Shown: positions 7,868 to 16,800 of the stretch, piece by piece
Layout: every line of letters starts with the position of its first letter
Numbering within the stretch: position 1 is the stretch's first letter
Assembly: GCA_014801735.1 (NCBI GenBank)
Contig: JAAVDO010000002.1
Location: 63,565-98,886, forward strand
Reading direction: 5' to 3'
Length of the DNA: 35,322 bases
Origin: Bacteroides sp.
GTDB lineage: Bacteria; Bacteroidota; Bacteroidia; Bacteroidales; Muribaculaceae
Notes under the pieces: generated by a model
What the model was told of the DNA's origin: nothing
Database searches by the model: none
The model's input: the letters and a program-made list of their open reading frames with translations, nothing else
Translations under genes and position numbers: made by a program

Positions 7868-8692
7868 ATGAGACTTATAAATTTAACAGCAGCCGCAGCA
7901 CTGATATTATCGGCATGGCAGACAGTTAATGCCACAAATCTATGTGCTGACGGCGAAACCGGAAAAGAACCGCACTGGCAATTAGTGTGGGAGGAGAATT
8001 TCAACGACAGTATACTCAACCCGAACTACTGGAGCCGGACAGAACGAGGCACGCCGGACTGGGCCAACACTCAGTCTGACGATCCGCGATGCATTGAAAT
8101 CAGCAACGGAACGGTACGCCTGATCGGCATAGTGAATAACGACACCGCGAGCGATCCGGCGCCCTATCTGACAGGCGGAATATGGACCAAGAACAAAAAG
8201 AGTTTCGGACCGGGGCCATTCTCGATTCAGGTGAAGGCACGTCTTGGCGAAGGAGCCAAGGGAGCGTGGCCGGCAATATGGCTAATGCCCTTCAACCAGA
8301 CAGAGGTGTGGCCTGACTGCGGAGAGATCGATATCATGGAGCGGCTTAATCATGACAAGCACGTGTATCAGACCGTGCATTCACACTATACTCACACGCT
8401 CGGGAATATCACTACACCGCCCAACTCGAAGGTAACGAAGATTGACCCGGCAACTTATCACATCTATGAGGCACAGGTGTGGCCCGACAGAGTGGAATAT
8501 TACATCGACCATGTGAAGACTTTCACATATCCGATAGTCAATGATGGTGCCGATTTGCAGTTTCCTTTCAATCAGAAGTGGCATCTGCTGATCGACCAGC
8601 AACTCGGAGGCTCATGGGTCGGAGAAGTTGATCCCGCCGAACTACCTACAGAGATGGAGGTGGACTGGGTGAAATATTACGAACTGCGCTGA
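7868..8692 (+). CDS. Glycoside hydrolase family 16 (beta-glucanase/laminarinase-like)
   Basis: A secreted enzyme of 274 residues. A signal peptide covers about residues 1-22 (cleavage near VNA). The GH16 jelly-roll follows, with the catalytic motif EIDIME: nucleophile E153, assisting D155 and acid/base E158. Surrounding blocks WEENFNDS, GPFSIQVKARLGEGAKGAWP and the C-terminal MEVDWVKYYE are typical of the family. Such enzymes cleave beta-1,3 or mixed beta-1,3/1,4 glucans and galactans; the exact glycan is not determined here. There is no SusC/SusD pair nearby, so it is not part of a classical polysaccharide utilisation locus in this window. It has its own promoter and a strong terminator. Confidence 0.93.
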   Translation: MRLINLTAAAALILSAWQTVNATNLCADGETGKEPHWQLVWEENFNDSILNPNYWSRTERGTPDWANTQSDDPRCIEISNGTVRLIGIVNNDTASDPAPYLTGGIWTKNKKSFGPGPFSIQVKARLGEGAKGAWPAIWLMPFNQTEVWPDCGEIDIMERLNHDKHVYQTVHSHYTHTLGNITTPPNSKVTKIDPATYHIYEAQVWPDRVEYYIDHVKTFTYPIVNDGADLQFPFNQKWHLLIDQQLGGSWVGEVDPAELPTEMEVDWVKYYELR

Positions 8693-8712
8693 AAACAGAA
8701 AGACCAGTTAAC

Positions 8713-8758
8713 AAAAAGACTCTGATTCGAATGAATCAGAGTCTTTTTTTTTTTTTTT
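8713..8758 (+). terminator. Bidirectional intrinsic terminator between GH16 and tRNA-Met
   Basis: A perfect 11-base-pair stem (8718-8728 with 8733-8743) closes on GAAT. It is followed on the plus strand by 15 T (8744-8758) and preceded by five A, so on the minus strand it also ends in a T run. It can terminate both the GH16 transcript and the convergent tRNA-Met transcript. Confidence 0.9.
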
Positions 8759-8829
8759 CGGGACCGAGAATTGAACTCGGGACCTCCGGGTTATGAATCC
8801 GACGCTCTAACCAACTGAGCTATCCCGCC
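8756..8829 (-). tRNA. tRNA-Met (anticodon CAT), with abnormal encoded 3' end
   Basis: The reverse strand folds into a tRNA: D-arm GCTC/GAGC, anticodon loop TTCATAA (CAT) and T-arm CCGGG-TTCAATT-CTCGG. The elongator-type D-arm favours tRNA-Met over the initiator. The 5' acceptor strand is GGCGGGA, but only five of the seven 3' acceptor bases match (TCCCG); positions 71-72 and the discriminator are all A, because the gene runs into a 15-base homopolymer. An A31-C39 mismatch closes the anticodon stem. It may be a real gene with an altered end, a decaying copy or an assembly artefact. Confidence 0.8.
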
Positions 8830-8851
8830 GTCCTGTATCGGATTGCGAGTG

Positions 8852-8882
8852 CAAAGGTAGGGAGCTTTTTTGGATTATGCAA
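8852..8882 (-). promoter_or_regulatory. Promoter of tRNA-Met
   Basis: On the minus strand TTG (8880-8882) is followed after 20 bases by TACCTTTG (8852-8859), a good -33/-7 match 22 bases before the tRNA 5' end. Confidence 0.65.
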
Positions 8883-8900
8883 GTGTTTTGGGATTTTTTT

Positions 8901-9404
8901 TCAAATTTCTTTCTTAATTTTTTCTGTCCATTCGGCGATACGGCCATCGGTGAGATCGGGGTGATTAACCTCATCTATCAGTAACCCAACGATATTACCA
9001 TCGATTTCGGCCGGAGTGTGACCAAAAGTATAACCGTCGGCATTAAAGTAGCCGATAAAGTCGGCACGGGTAGGAACGAGGCGATGGAAAAGATCGCCAA
9101 CCGCGCCACAGAAAGTATCGGTCATGGTTTCATCGCCGCAGCCGAACAGAGCAATCTTCTTGCCCTTGAGATCGAGAGCCTGCAGACCATCGGCGAAATC
9201 ATACCAATCGTCCTGCAGGTCACCAGAGCCCCATGTCGATGATCCAAGCAGAAGCACATCATAGTCGCCGACGGTGGTCGGACCGACAGCAGCGACATCG
9301 TAGACATCAGTTTCGGGGACAGCAAGAGCTTTAGCTATTTTCTTCGCAACAGCGGCAGTAGTTCCGGTAGTGGAACCGTAGAATATTCCGATTTTCTTAT
9401 CCAT
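8901..9404 (-). CDS. fldA: Flavodoxin
   Basis: A protein of 167 residues, the usual length of long-chain flavodoxins. The FMN phosphate loop is GSTTGTTAAVA (about residues 10-20) near the N-terminus, with the conserved LLLGSSTWGSGDLQDDW segment (about 51-67) and the IALFGCGDE block (about 85-93) that contact the flavin ring. It is a small cytoplasmic electron carrier that commonly replaces ferredoxin when iron is scarce. It is a single gene, with a long inverted repeat just upstream that could be an operator. It diverges from the GH2 gene. Confidence 0.95.
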   Translation of the reverse strand: MDKKIGIFYGSTTGTTAAVAKKIAKALAVPETDVYDVAAVGPTTVGDYDVLLLGSSTWGSGDLQDDWYDFADGLQALDLKGKKIALFGCGDETMTDTFCGAVGDLFHRLVPTRADFIGYFNADGYTFGHTPAEIDGNIVGLLIDEVNHPDLTDGRIAEWTEKIKKEI

Positions 9405-9410
9405 AATTCG

Positions 9411-9443
9411 TGTGTTGTTTTAGTTTATTGAAGAAACAACACA
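9411..9443. repeat. Inverted repeat upstream of flavodoxin
   Basis: TGTGTTGTTT (9411-9420) and AAACAACACA (9434-9443) are perfect 10-base inverted repeats separated by 13 bases, starting six bases before the flavodoxin ATG on its transcribed side. This could be a dimeric-regulator operator or a 5'-leader hairpin. Confidence 0.5.
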
Positions 9444-9496
9444 GGGCGCATATTAGTTTAGGGGCAGGTGATACATAAGTTGTGGATATTATTGGT

Positions 9497-9504
9497 TAAC
9501 TTTG
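9497..9504 (+). promoter_or_regulatory. -7 box for the GH2 gene
   Basis: TAACTTTG lies 25 bases before the GH2 ATG. The nearest TTG (9480-9482) is only 14 bases upstream, shorter than the usual spacer, so the -33 element is uncertain. Confidence 0.4.
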
Positions 9505-9529
9505 TCGTGCAATACCAAAAAACACAATT

Positions 9530-12500
9530 ATGCTGCAACCATTAAGAAACCGTCTCAGACAGAAAAGCACAATTATCATTCTGGCCGCCGGACTCACTCT
9601 GGCCGTACCGGCAGCAGAAAGCGCAGCGAAAAGCTATCAGATACCATCGATCACAGCCGGCGTGAAATCGCACGTAGTGGACCTAAACGGAGAATGGCAG
9701 CTAAAATTCAGCCGCGACTCCAAATGGGAGAGAGTGAAAGTTCCCGGAGAACTTGCCATGCAAGGATTCGGAGTGAAGCATGACACTCCAGTGACGTATA
9801 GACGCTCCGTGAAGGTACCAGCCGATTTCGCCGGAAAAACAATAGTGCTGAGATTCGACGGAACATACAGCGACTGCACGCTGAGCATAAACGGGGAAAA
9901 GATAAGAGAGCACAAGGGAGGATTCACACGCTGGGAAACAGACGTGACGAAACAAATACGCCCCCGCAAGACCAACACAATAGAGCTGACACTCACCGAT
10001 CCGATCGATGAAATATCGTATGCATCGGGCTACGCGCACCACCCCGTAGCAGGAATACTGAGAGATGTGACGCTGTTTGCCCTGCCTAAGGATCACCTGA
10101 CGAATCTAACCATAGAAGCGCTGCCGGACAAGGACTACAGAAACGCGACTGCAAAAATCGCATTCGAGTATTCGGGCAAATCTGCGGGAAGCATGGCCGA
10201 AATCAAGCTCACGGCTCCCGATGGCACTCCACTGCCCACAAGCTGCACGGCCGTCAAAGAAGGGCTGAACATGATAGAACTGCCAATAGAAGATGCCCAG
10301 CTATGGGACGCAGAGCATCCGAGACTATATCATCTGGAACTCAACATAACAGGAAGCGACGGTAAGCTATCGGAAAAGACCGGCAGAAAATTCGGAGTGA
10401 AAGAGGTGAAGACCGATGGCAACAGACTGCTGGTGAATGGCAAAAAAGTGAAACTCAGAGGTGCCTGCCGCCACGACATGCATCCGACACTCGGACGATC
10501 GACCAACGCCGAGCTCGACAGCATCGATGCCCTTCTTTTCAAAGAGGCAAACATGAACTTCGTGAGGACCAGCCATTATCCGCCGAGCGAGAAATTCGCA
10601 GAGATGTGTGACAAATACGGCATATACATGGAATGTGAGACAGCAGTATGCTTCGTAGACACATACCGACAGAAGAATTACGCCCCCGGAGCCTCACAAA
10701 ACGACGAAAAGCATGAAGCACAGTATCTGTCGCAAATCGAAGAAATGGCATCGACATTCTCAAGTCATCCATCGGTACTTTTCTGGAGCATAGGCAACGA
10801 AAGTGTATATGGCAAAAACTTTGACAAAAGCGTGAAACTGCTGAGAAGTCTTGACCATACGCGCCCGGTGATATTCAGCTATCCCGGCACGGTGCTAACA
10901 GACTCGACAGACGTTTACGATATAATGAGTTTCCATTATCCCGGAATAAGCGGAAACATGAACCAGTGGGGCAAGCGCACCACGGCGTTCAATGCCGACG
11001 AAGGAAAGCCGTCGCTTTATGACGAATGGGCCCATCCTGCATGCTACACATATGAGACACTTCAGGAAGATCCAGGCATAAGGGAGTTCTGGGGCGCATC
11101 GATAGAAAAGCTATGGGACGGAGTGATAAACCACCAGGGTGCCCTCGGAGGCGCAATATGGGGATATATCGACGAACGCTTCATGCTTCCCGAACCAAAA
11201 GCCGGCGACGACTACTGGCGTGAATTCGCCCATACGGCCAAACCAGACGGATACAGGGGCAAGTGCGTAGGCTACGGCGACTGGGGAATAGTGGACATCT
11301 GGCGAAGAAAAAAACCGGAGTTCGCAGCAACAAAGCGAGCATATTCGCCGGTGAGAGGAGAATGGGACAGAGTCATCAACCCATATCCAGGCGCACCGAT
11401 AAGACTAAGCGTTGCAAACAGATTTGACCACACAGATCTGTCGGAGATTACGGCACGTTACCGCTATAACGACAAAACGGGAGAGCTAAGCCTGACGGCG
11501 GCTGCTCCTGGGCAAAGAGGACAGCTCACCATTCCGGCCGAGCACTGGCAGAAAGGAGAGGAAATAGAGATTGATTTCGTAAACCGGGAAGGTAACGTGA
11601 TCGACAGCTATCTGCTGACAATCGGCGAAAGGAAAATAGATATTCCGGAAACTAAGCAGAACGCGAGGCCCCTTGTCACGACCCGACATGGCAAGACCAC
11701 AACGATAGAAGGTGACGGGTGGACCATCACAGTAGATCATGAAAAAGGACTGATAAGCCACACGGCAACAAGCACGGGCGAACTCACGGGATATGGCCCC
11801 TATCTGCATGCCTACATAAACTACAACCATCTGACGGGTGCCGAGGTAAGGAAAACAGCCGATCATCTGAACCTTGATCCGGAGATGTGGGAAGCAGAGA
11901 GCTCGACAGTGAGCGACCCGGACAGCAACGGGAATGTGAACGTGGCCCTTAAAGGTCGGTATGGGGAAGGAATACGCGCGGAATTCAATATTATTGTCAC
12001 ACCAGGCGGCGAAATGAATATTGACTACACCTCGGAGGGACTGCCGGAAGGATATGCCAGGGCAACCGGACTAATATTCAAGCTCCCGGAAGGTTATGAA
12101 ACCCTGACTTGGGAACGTGAAGGATTGCTGGACATGTATCCGGAAGACGCAATGTCGGGCAACCAAGGTGAGGTGAAGCTGACAAACAGCAGCCGACCCC
12201 TATATGGCGAAAAGCCTCAACAGGCCTGGGCCGACGACACCCATGACTACTATTACTGGGCGGATAAGGGAAGCGACGTGGAAAATCCGCTACGCATGTC
12301 GGCCAAATCACTCAAAGAAAATATCTATCACTACACCCTGAAAGGCAACAGCGGTAGACTATCGGTGATCGATCCACTTGCAAAGACAGCCTGCCGGCTT
12401 TCAAGAACACCATCGGGAGACCGACTCTATATAGACAACACATGGGACTATCCCGAAATAGCCTGGGGCAATTACTGTAAGGCAGTCCCCGCGACACCCG

Positions 12501-12544
12501 TAACCGGGTCGATCACACTGAGACTCAGCAACAGCACAAAATAA
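9530..12544 (+). CDS. Secreted glycoside hydrolase family 2 (beta-galactosidase-like)
   Basis: A protein of 1004 residues. A signal sequence covers about residues 1-33 (hydrophobic TIIILAAGLTLAVPA). It is followed by the GH2 sugar-binding jelly roll (about 50-185), an immunoglobulin-like domain (about 190-290), the TIM barrel (about 290-600) and a long beta-rich C-terminal part like the LacZ small-chain domain. The acid/base is E424 in WSIGNES and the nucleophile E499 in LYDEWAHP; RGACRHDMHPTLG near 310 and WGYIDERFMLPE near 548 are also typical. It probably removes terminal beta-galactosyl residues in the periplasm, but related GH2 members act on other beta-glycosides, so the specificity is inferred. 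It is a monocistronic unit ended by a strong hairpin. Confidence 0.92.
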   Translation: MLQPLRNRLRQKSTIIILAAGLTLAVPAAESAAKSYQIPSITAGVKSHVVDLNGEWQLKFSRDSKWERVKVPGELAMQGFGVKHDTPVTYRRSVKVPADFAGKTIVLRFDGTYSDCTLSINGEKIREHKGGFTRWETDVTKQIRPRKTNTIELTLTDPIDEISYASGYAHHPVAGILRDVTLFALPKDHLTNLTIEALPDKDYRNATAKIAFEYSGKSAGSMAEIKLTAPDGTPLPTSCTAVKEGLNMIELPIEDAQLWDAEHPRLYHLELNITGSDGKLSEKTGRKFGVKEVKTDGNRLLVNGKKVKLRGACRHDMHPTLGRSTNAELDSIDALLFKEANMNFVRTSHYPPSEKFAEMCDKYGIYMECETAVCFVDTYRQKNYAPGASQNDEKHEAQYLSQIEEMASTFSSHPSVLFWSIGNESVYGKNFDKSVKLLRSLDHTRPVIFSYPGTVLTDSTDVYDIMSFHYPGISGNMNQWGKRTTAFNADEGKPSLYDEWAHPACYTYETLQEDPGIREFWGASIEKLWDGVINHQGALGGAIWGYIDERFMLPEPKAGDDYWREFAHTAKPDGYRGKCVGYGDWGIVDIWRRKKPEFAATKRAYSPVRGEWDRVINPYPGAPIRLSVANRFDHTDLSEITARYRYNDKTGELSLTAAAPGQRGQLTIPAEHWQKGEEIEIDFVNREGNVIDSYLLTIGERKIDIPETKQNARPLVTTRHGKTTTIEGDGWTITVDHEKGLISHTATSTGELTGYGPYLHAYINYNHLTGAEVRKTADHLNLDPEMWEAESSTVSDPDSNGNVNVALKGRYGEGIRAEFNIIVTPGGEMNIDYTSEGLPEGYARATGLIFKLPEGYETLTWEREGLLDMYPEDAMSGNQGEVKLTNSSRPLYGEKPQQAWADDTHDYYYWADKGSDVENPLRMSAKSLKENIYHYTLKGNSGRLSVIDPLAKTACRLSRTPSGDRLYIDNTWDYPEIAWGNYCKAVPATPVTGSITLRLSNSTK

Positions 12545-12570
12545 TTTGACAGAAGGTAACCAACCGATAG

Positions 12571-12608
12571 GGAAAGCCCGTACCACTGACAACCGGTACG
12601 GGCTTTCC
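12571..12608 (+). terminator. Terminator-like hairpin after the GH2 gene
   Basis: A perfect 14-base-pair stem (12571-12584 with 12595-12608) with a 10-base loop. There is no T tract after it, so termination may need help, but the position 26 bases past the stop codon fits. Confidence 0.7.
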
Positions 12609-12748
12609 GCATAACATCGGATCGGGAAGATGAAAGAAAATATGCAAACTGAGTAAAATTATAAGGGCAACTATGGCTACAATAAGAAAATCGATCAAAT
12701 TTTTACTGCACGCAGATGCGCAACTCACGGTTATTCAAAAATAATTTG

Positions 12749-12756
12749 TAAATTTG
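12749..12756 (+). promoter_or_regulatory. -7 box for purH
   Basis: TAAATTTG is followed by GC, 34 bases before the purH ATG. A matching TTTG -33 box is not clear at 19-21 bases. Confidence 0.4.
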
Positions 12757-12790
12757 CAAATCGTTTCAAAAGCATTCAAAGAATCCTTAT

Positions 12791-14323
12791 ATGTCAGAAA
12801 CCAAACGAATCAAGACAGCCCTTATATCCGTTTTTCATAAAGACGGATTAGACGAAATAATAAAACTTCTCCACGACGGAGGTGTCCGCCTTCTCTCGAC
12901 CGGAGGAACCAAATCATTTATAGAAAGCCTGGGTATCCCCTGTGATGCCGTAGAAGATCTGACGGGCTATCCGTCGATACTCGGCGGCAGAGTGAAGACA
13001 CTTCACCCAAAAGTGTTCGGCGGCATTCTGGGCCGTCGCGACAACGAAGGCGACCACAGCCAGATGAGCCAGTATGAGATACCGGAGATCGACCTTGTGA
13101 TCGTGGATCTGTATCCTTTTGAGGCTACAGTGGCATCCGGCGCTCCCGAAGCCGACATAATCGAAAAGATCGATATAGGCGGTATATCGCTGATACGCGC
13201 AGCCGCGAAAAACTTCAACGACGTGGTGATCGTGGCCTCGAAAGCCCAGTACGCTCCCCTGCGCGACATTCTGAAAGCCGCCGGTCCGGAGACCACCCTT
13301 GACGAGCGCCGCGCTTTCGCCCGCTCGGCATTCGCAGTATCGTCGGGCTATGACTCGGCAATCTTCAACTACTTTGACACGACAACAGAGACCACACCCG
13401 ACGCCCTGCGCATGGCACTTGATGGTACAAAGCACCTGCGCTACGGCGAGAACCCTCACCAGCAGGGCAGATTCTACGGCGATTTCGAGGCTCTGTTCCA
13501 TCAGATACACGGCAAAGAGATAAGCTACAACAATCTGCTTGACATTGACGCGGCAGTGAGCCTGATCGAAGAGTTCAGCGAGCCTACATTTGCCATTCTG
13601 AAGCATAACAACGCATGCGGTATCGCTACACGCCCAACCATGCTTGAAGCGTGGAAAGAGGCACTGGCCGGTGATCCCGTGAGCGCATTCGGAGGTGTCC
13701 TGATAGCTAACCGCGATATCGACGCAGCCACTGCCGAGGAGATCAACAAGATATTCTTTGAGGTGATAATCGCTCCGGGCTACAGTGATGAGGCGCTGGA
13801 CGTGCTGAAACAGAAGAAGAACCGCATAATACTGATACAGCGCGAGGAGCTCACAACGAAGCGTCAGGTGCGCACTGTGCTTAACGGCGCACTCGTGCAG
13901 GACCGCGACCTTCGCCGCGAAACCCCCGCCGACCTGACTCAAGCAACCGTCAAGGCCGTTGACGAGGCTCAGGTGGCCGATCTGCTGTTTGCCAACAAGA
14001 TAGTGAAGCACTCCAAGAGCAACGCCATAGTGCTTGCTAAGGGACAGCAGCTTCTTGCCAGCGGAGTAGGCCAGACATCGCGAGTAGATTCCCTGCGTCA
14101 GGCCATAGCAAAAGCACGCTCGTTCGGTTTCGACCTGAACGGAGCCGTGATGGCCAGCGACGCGTTCTTCCCCTTCGCCGACTGCGTGGAAATAGCCCAC
14201 GAGGCAGGTATAGACGCCGTGATACAGCCCGGCGGATCAGTGCGCGATCAGGAGACCATAGACTATTGCAATGCTCACGACATAGCTATGGTAATGACCG
14301 GCATACGCCACTTCAAACACTAA
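12791..14323 (+). CDS. purH: Bifunctional AICAR formyltransferase / IMP cyclohydrolase
   Basis: PurH, 510 residues, catalyses the last two steps of de novo IMP synthesis: transfer of a formyl group from 10-formyl-THF to AICAR and ring closure. The N-terminal MGS-like cyclohydrolase domain (about 1-195) shows LLSTGGTKSF, GGRVKTLHPKVFGGIL and LVIVDLYPFE. The C-terminal formyltransferase domain shows LRYGENPHQQGRFYG, the catalytic ILKHNNACGIA and DAFFPFADCVEIA. The length is normal. It lies 49 bases before mreB with no visible terminator, so read-through into the cell-shape genes is likely, a link between purine synthesis and elongation genes that is positional only. Confidence 0.97.
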   Translation: MSETKRIKTALISVFHKDGLDEIIKLLHDGGVRLLSTGGTKSFIESLGIPCDAVEDLTGYPSILGGRVKTLHPKVFGGILGRRDNEGDHSQMSQYEIPEIDLVIVDLYPFEATVASGAPEADIIEKIDIGGISLIRAAAKNFNDVVIVASKAQYAPLRDILKAAGPETTLDERRAFARSAFAVSSGYDSAIFNYFDTTTETTPDALRMALDGTKHLRYGENPHQQGRFYGDFEALFHQIHGKEISYNNLLDIDAAVSLIEEFSEPTFAILKHNNACGIATRPTMLEAWKEALAGDPVSAFGGVLIANRDIDAATAEEINKIFFEVIIAPGYSDEALDVLKQKKNRIILIQREELTTKRQVRTVLNGALVQDRDLRRETPADLTQATVKAVDEAQVADLLFANKIVKHSKSNAIVLAKGQQLLASGVGQTSRVDSLRQAIAKARSFGFDLNGAVMASDAFFPFADCVEIAHEAGIDAVIQPGGSVRDQETIDYCNAHDIAMVMTGIRHFKH

Positions 14324-14372
14324 AACGCGAACAATCAATTTCCCACATCCACATCCATATCCTCACTGAATA

Positions 14373-15392
14373 ATGGGAATTTTTTCACTGACAAAAGAGA
14401 TAGCAATTGACCTCGGCACAGCCAACACTATCATCATACACAACGACAAGATAGTGATTGACGAGCCGTCGATCGTAGCAATAGAAGTGCGCACGGGCAA
14501 GCTCATAGCCGTAGGTAAAGAGGCCCAGCAGATGCGCGGCAAGGAGCCTGCAGGCATCCTGACAATACGTCCGCTGCGCAAGGGCGTGATAGCCGACTTC
14601 AACGCGGCCGAGATGATGATCCGCGGTCTGGTCGAGAAAGCTTCGACCAAAAGCCGCTGGTTCAGCCCGTCGATGCGCATGGTTGTCGGTATCCCATCGG
14701 GATCGACCGAAGTAGAGATCCGCGCCGTGCGCGACTCTTCGGAACACGCCGGCGGCCGCGACACCTATATGATATATGAGCCTATGGCAGCCGCACTCGG
14801 TATTGGCCTTGACGTAGTAGCGCCGGAGGGCAACATGATCGTAGATATAGGCGGCGGAACAACAGAGATAGCCGTGATATCGCTGGGAGGTATAGTGAGC
14901 AACAAGAGTATCGCCATTGCCGGCGACGACCTGACCGACGATATCAAGGAGCACATGCGCAGAGTACACAACGTGAGAGTGGGCGAGCGCACTGCCGAAG
15001 AGATCAAGATAAACGTAGGCTCGGCGCTGACCGAGCTGGAGGAGCCGCCAGAAGATTACATCGTTCACGGCCCGAACCAGATGACAGCCTTGCCTATGGA
15101 GGTGCCTGTGAGCTATCAGGAGATAAGCCACAGCATCGAGAAGTCGATCTCGAAAATCGAGGCTGCCGTTCTGAACGCCCTCGAGCAGACCCCCCCGGAA
15201 CTTTATGCCGACATCGTGAGAAACGGTATCTATCTGGCAGGCGGCGGCGCACTCCTGCGCGGCCTTGACAAGCGACTGACCAACAAGATAGGAATCCAAT
15301 TCCACGTGGCCGAAGATCCGCTGCTGGCCGTTGCCAAGGGTACCGGTGTGGCTCTACGCAACATCGACCGCTTCAACTTCCTGATTCGCTAA
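14373..15392 (+). CDS. mreB: Rod shape-determining protein MreB
   Basis: A protein of 339 residues with an actin-like ATPase fold. Visible are the phosphate-1 loop IDLGTANT (about residues 11-18), the phosphate-2 motif VDIGGGTTEIAV (about 157-168) and the adenosine-binding GGGALLRGLDK (about 288-298). An amphipathic N-terminal MGIFSLTKEI likely helps membrane attachment. MreB polymers guide lateral cell-wall synthesis together with MreC, MreD, RodA and PBP2, all encoded directly downstream in the same direction. The gap to mreC is 23 bases. Confidence 0.98.
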   Translation: MGIFSLTKEIAIDLGTANTIIIHNDKIVIDEPSIVAIEVRTGKLIAVGKEAQQMRGKEPAGILTIRPLRKGVIADFNAAEMMIRGLVEKASTKSRWFSPSMRMVVGIPSGSTEVEIRAVRDSSEHAGGRDTYMIYEPMAAALGIGLDVVAPEGNMIVDIGGGTTEIAVISLGGIVSNKSIAIAGDDLTDDIKEHMRRVHNVRVGERTAEEIKINVGSALTELEEPPEDYIVHGPNQMTALPMEVPVSYQEISHSIEKSISKIEAAVLNALEQTPPELYADIVRNGIYLAGGGALLRGLDKRLTNKIGIQFHVAEDPLLAVAKGTGVALRNIDRFNFLIR

Positions 15393-15415
15393 ACCGACTA
15401 AAAGAGCCGGAATAG

Positions 15416-16285
15416 GTGCGCAACCTGCTACGCTTTTTAGTGCGCTTCAGTGCGTGGATTCTGTTTCTGATCTACGTAGTGGCGTCGTGCTGGCTGCTCT
15501 TTACCAAAAATCCTTACCAACATCACGTTTACCTCACATCGGCAAGCGCGTTGGGAAGGACGGTGTATGGAGCGGCCAACACTGTGACGTCGTACTTCTA
15601 TCTGAGAGAGATCAACGAAGATCTTCAGATGAGAAACACTGCTCTTGAGATGGAAATCCTGCATCTGAAAGACCAGATAGCCCAATACAAGCTTCAGGAA
15701 TATGCCGACACGATGAAAATAGATTCGTCGCTGACACGTTACAGCTTCGCCCTGGCCCACGTGATTAACAACTCGGTGAACCGGACAAACAACTACATAA
15801 CCATTGACCGTGGCGCCCTTGACGGTATCAGACCGGAAATGGGAGTAGTGGATCAGAACGGAGTAGTCGGCATAGTGAATATCGTCGGCGACCACAGTGC
15901 CCGCATCATCTCGCTGCTGAACCCGTATCTGCGCATATCATGCAAGATCAAGGGACAGGACGTAGTAGGCTCACTGGTGTGGGACGGCAAGAATCCGATG
16001 GAAGCGGTGCTGGAAGAACTGCCCCGCCACGCCCAGTTCAATCTCGGCGATACGGTGGTGACATCGGGCTATTCGACTGTTTTCCCGGAAGGAGTGCCGG
16101 TTGGAATAGTAGTTGAGCGGGTAACAGCGCCCGAGGAGAATTTCCGCACCCTGAGAGTGAGACTCAACACCGACTTCAACACGTTGTCGACCGTCAGAAT
16201 CGTGCTCGACAGCATGAGCGAGGAGGTGAAGCAAGTAGAAGACGATTCAAAAACTATCCCCAAGACCACCCTGCCCTCACAATGA
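15416..16285 (+). CDS. mreC: Rod shape-determining protein MreC
   Basis: A protein of 289 residues starting at a GTG. It has one N-terminal membrane helix (about 11-29), a coiled coil (about 60-105) and the two periplasmic beta domains characteristic of MreC, with NNYITIDRGALDGIRPEMGV and VVTSGYSTVFPEGVPVGIV. A Glu/Lys-rich tail ends the protein. MreC forms a periplasmic scaffold that activates PBP2/RodA. It overlaps mreD by four bases (ATGA), implying translational coupling. Confidence 0.95.
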   Translation: MRNLLRFLVRFSAWILFLIYVVASCWLLFTKNPYQHHVYLTSASALGRTVYGAANTVTSYFYLREINEDLQMRNTALEMEILHLKDQIAQYKLQEYADTMKIDSSLTRYSFALAHVINNSVNRTNNYITIDRGALDGIRPEMGVVDQNGVVGIVNIVGDHSARIISLLNPYLRISCKIKGQDVVGSLVWDGKNPMEAVLEELPRHAQFNLGDTVVTSGYSTVFPEGVPVGIVVERVTAPEENFRTLRVRLNTDFNTLSTVRIVLDSMSEEVKQVEDDSKTIPKTTLPSQ

Positions 16286-16800
16286 CGCGCACAGCACTGA
16301 GCTATCTGTTTCTGTCGGTTATACTTGTTCTGGCACAAGTGATAGTGTTCAACCACGTCAGCCTCTTCGGCGTGGCAGTGCCGTTTGTGTTCATCTACGT
16401 GATCTGCTCGCTGCCGCTCACGCTGAACCAAAACTGGGCACTAACAGCAGGATTCCTGCTGGGACTGAGCGTTGATATTTTCTCGGACACACAAGGCCTG
16501 AACGCACTCGGTTCGACAATAATCGCCGGAGCGCGCCACGGCATCATAAAACTGTATTTCCCGCGCGAGGAAGATATGACCGACACTCGCCCATCAATAC
16601 AGACACTCGGAATCGGCGTGTATGTGAGATACGCACTGACGCTTTCACTTCTATATTGTTCGGTAGTATTAATAGCCGACTGCTTTACATTTTTCAATCC
16701 AGTCAGATTGCTGATAGGCATAGCATCGAGCACCCTGCTCACCACATCTCTCCTCATCGCTCTCGACTATCTGATTTCAAAAAGTGAGAAAAGACTATAA
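16282..16800 (+). CDS. mreD: Rod shape-determining protein MreD
   Basis: A protein of 172 residues with about five transmembrane helices and few soluble loops. Primary identification rests on size, hydropathy and its place between mreC and mrdA; the QNWALTAGFLLGLSVDIFSD segment is typical of MreD. It is the inner-membrane partner of MreC in the elongasome. Its 3' end overlaps the mrdA start by 17 bases. Confidence 0.92.
   Translation: MTRTALSYLFLSVILVLAQVIVFNHVSLFGVAVPFVFIYVICSLPLTLNQNWALTAGFLLGLSVDIFSDTQGLNALGSTIIAGARHGIIKLYFPREEDMTDTRPSIQTLGIGVYVRYALTLSLLYCSVVLIADCFTFFNPVRLLIGIASSTLLTTSLLIALDYLISKSEKRL

Noticed and set aside
8756..8829. CAT-anticodon tRNA as tRNA-Ile2 or initiator tRNA
   Set aside because: The D-arm and overall sequence are elongator-like; initiator-type G-C pairs are only partly present, and the G1-A72 mismatch is better explained by the homopolymer.
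7868..12544. GH16 and GH2 genes as a polysaccharide utilisation locus
   Set aside because: No SusC/SusD pair, sensor or transporter is present, the genes have separate promoters and terminators, and a tRNA and flavodoxin gene lie between them.
12914..14200. 428-residue open frame antisense to purH
   Set aside because: It lies wholly opposite purH, whose identity is certain; the predicted protein is cysteine- and histidine-rich with no recognisable motif, as expected for a codon-bias shadow.
14385..15305. 306-residue open frame antisense to mreB
   Set aside because: Same reason: complete overlap with a certain gene, no motifs.
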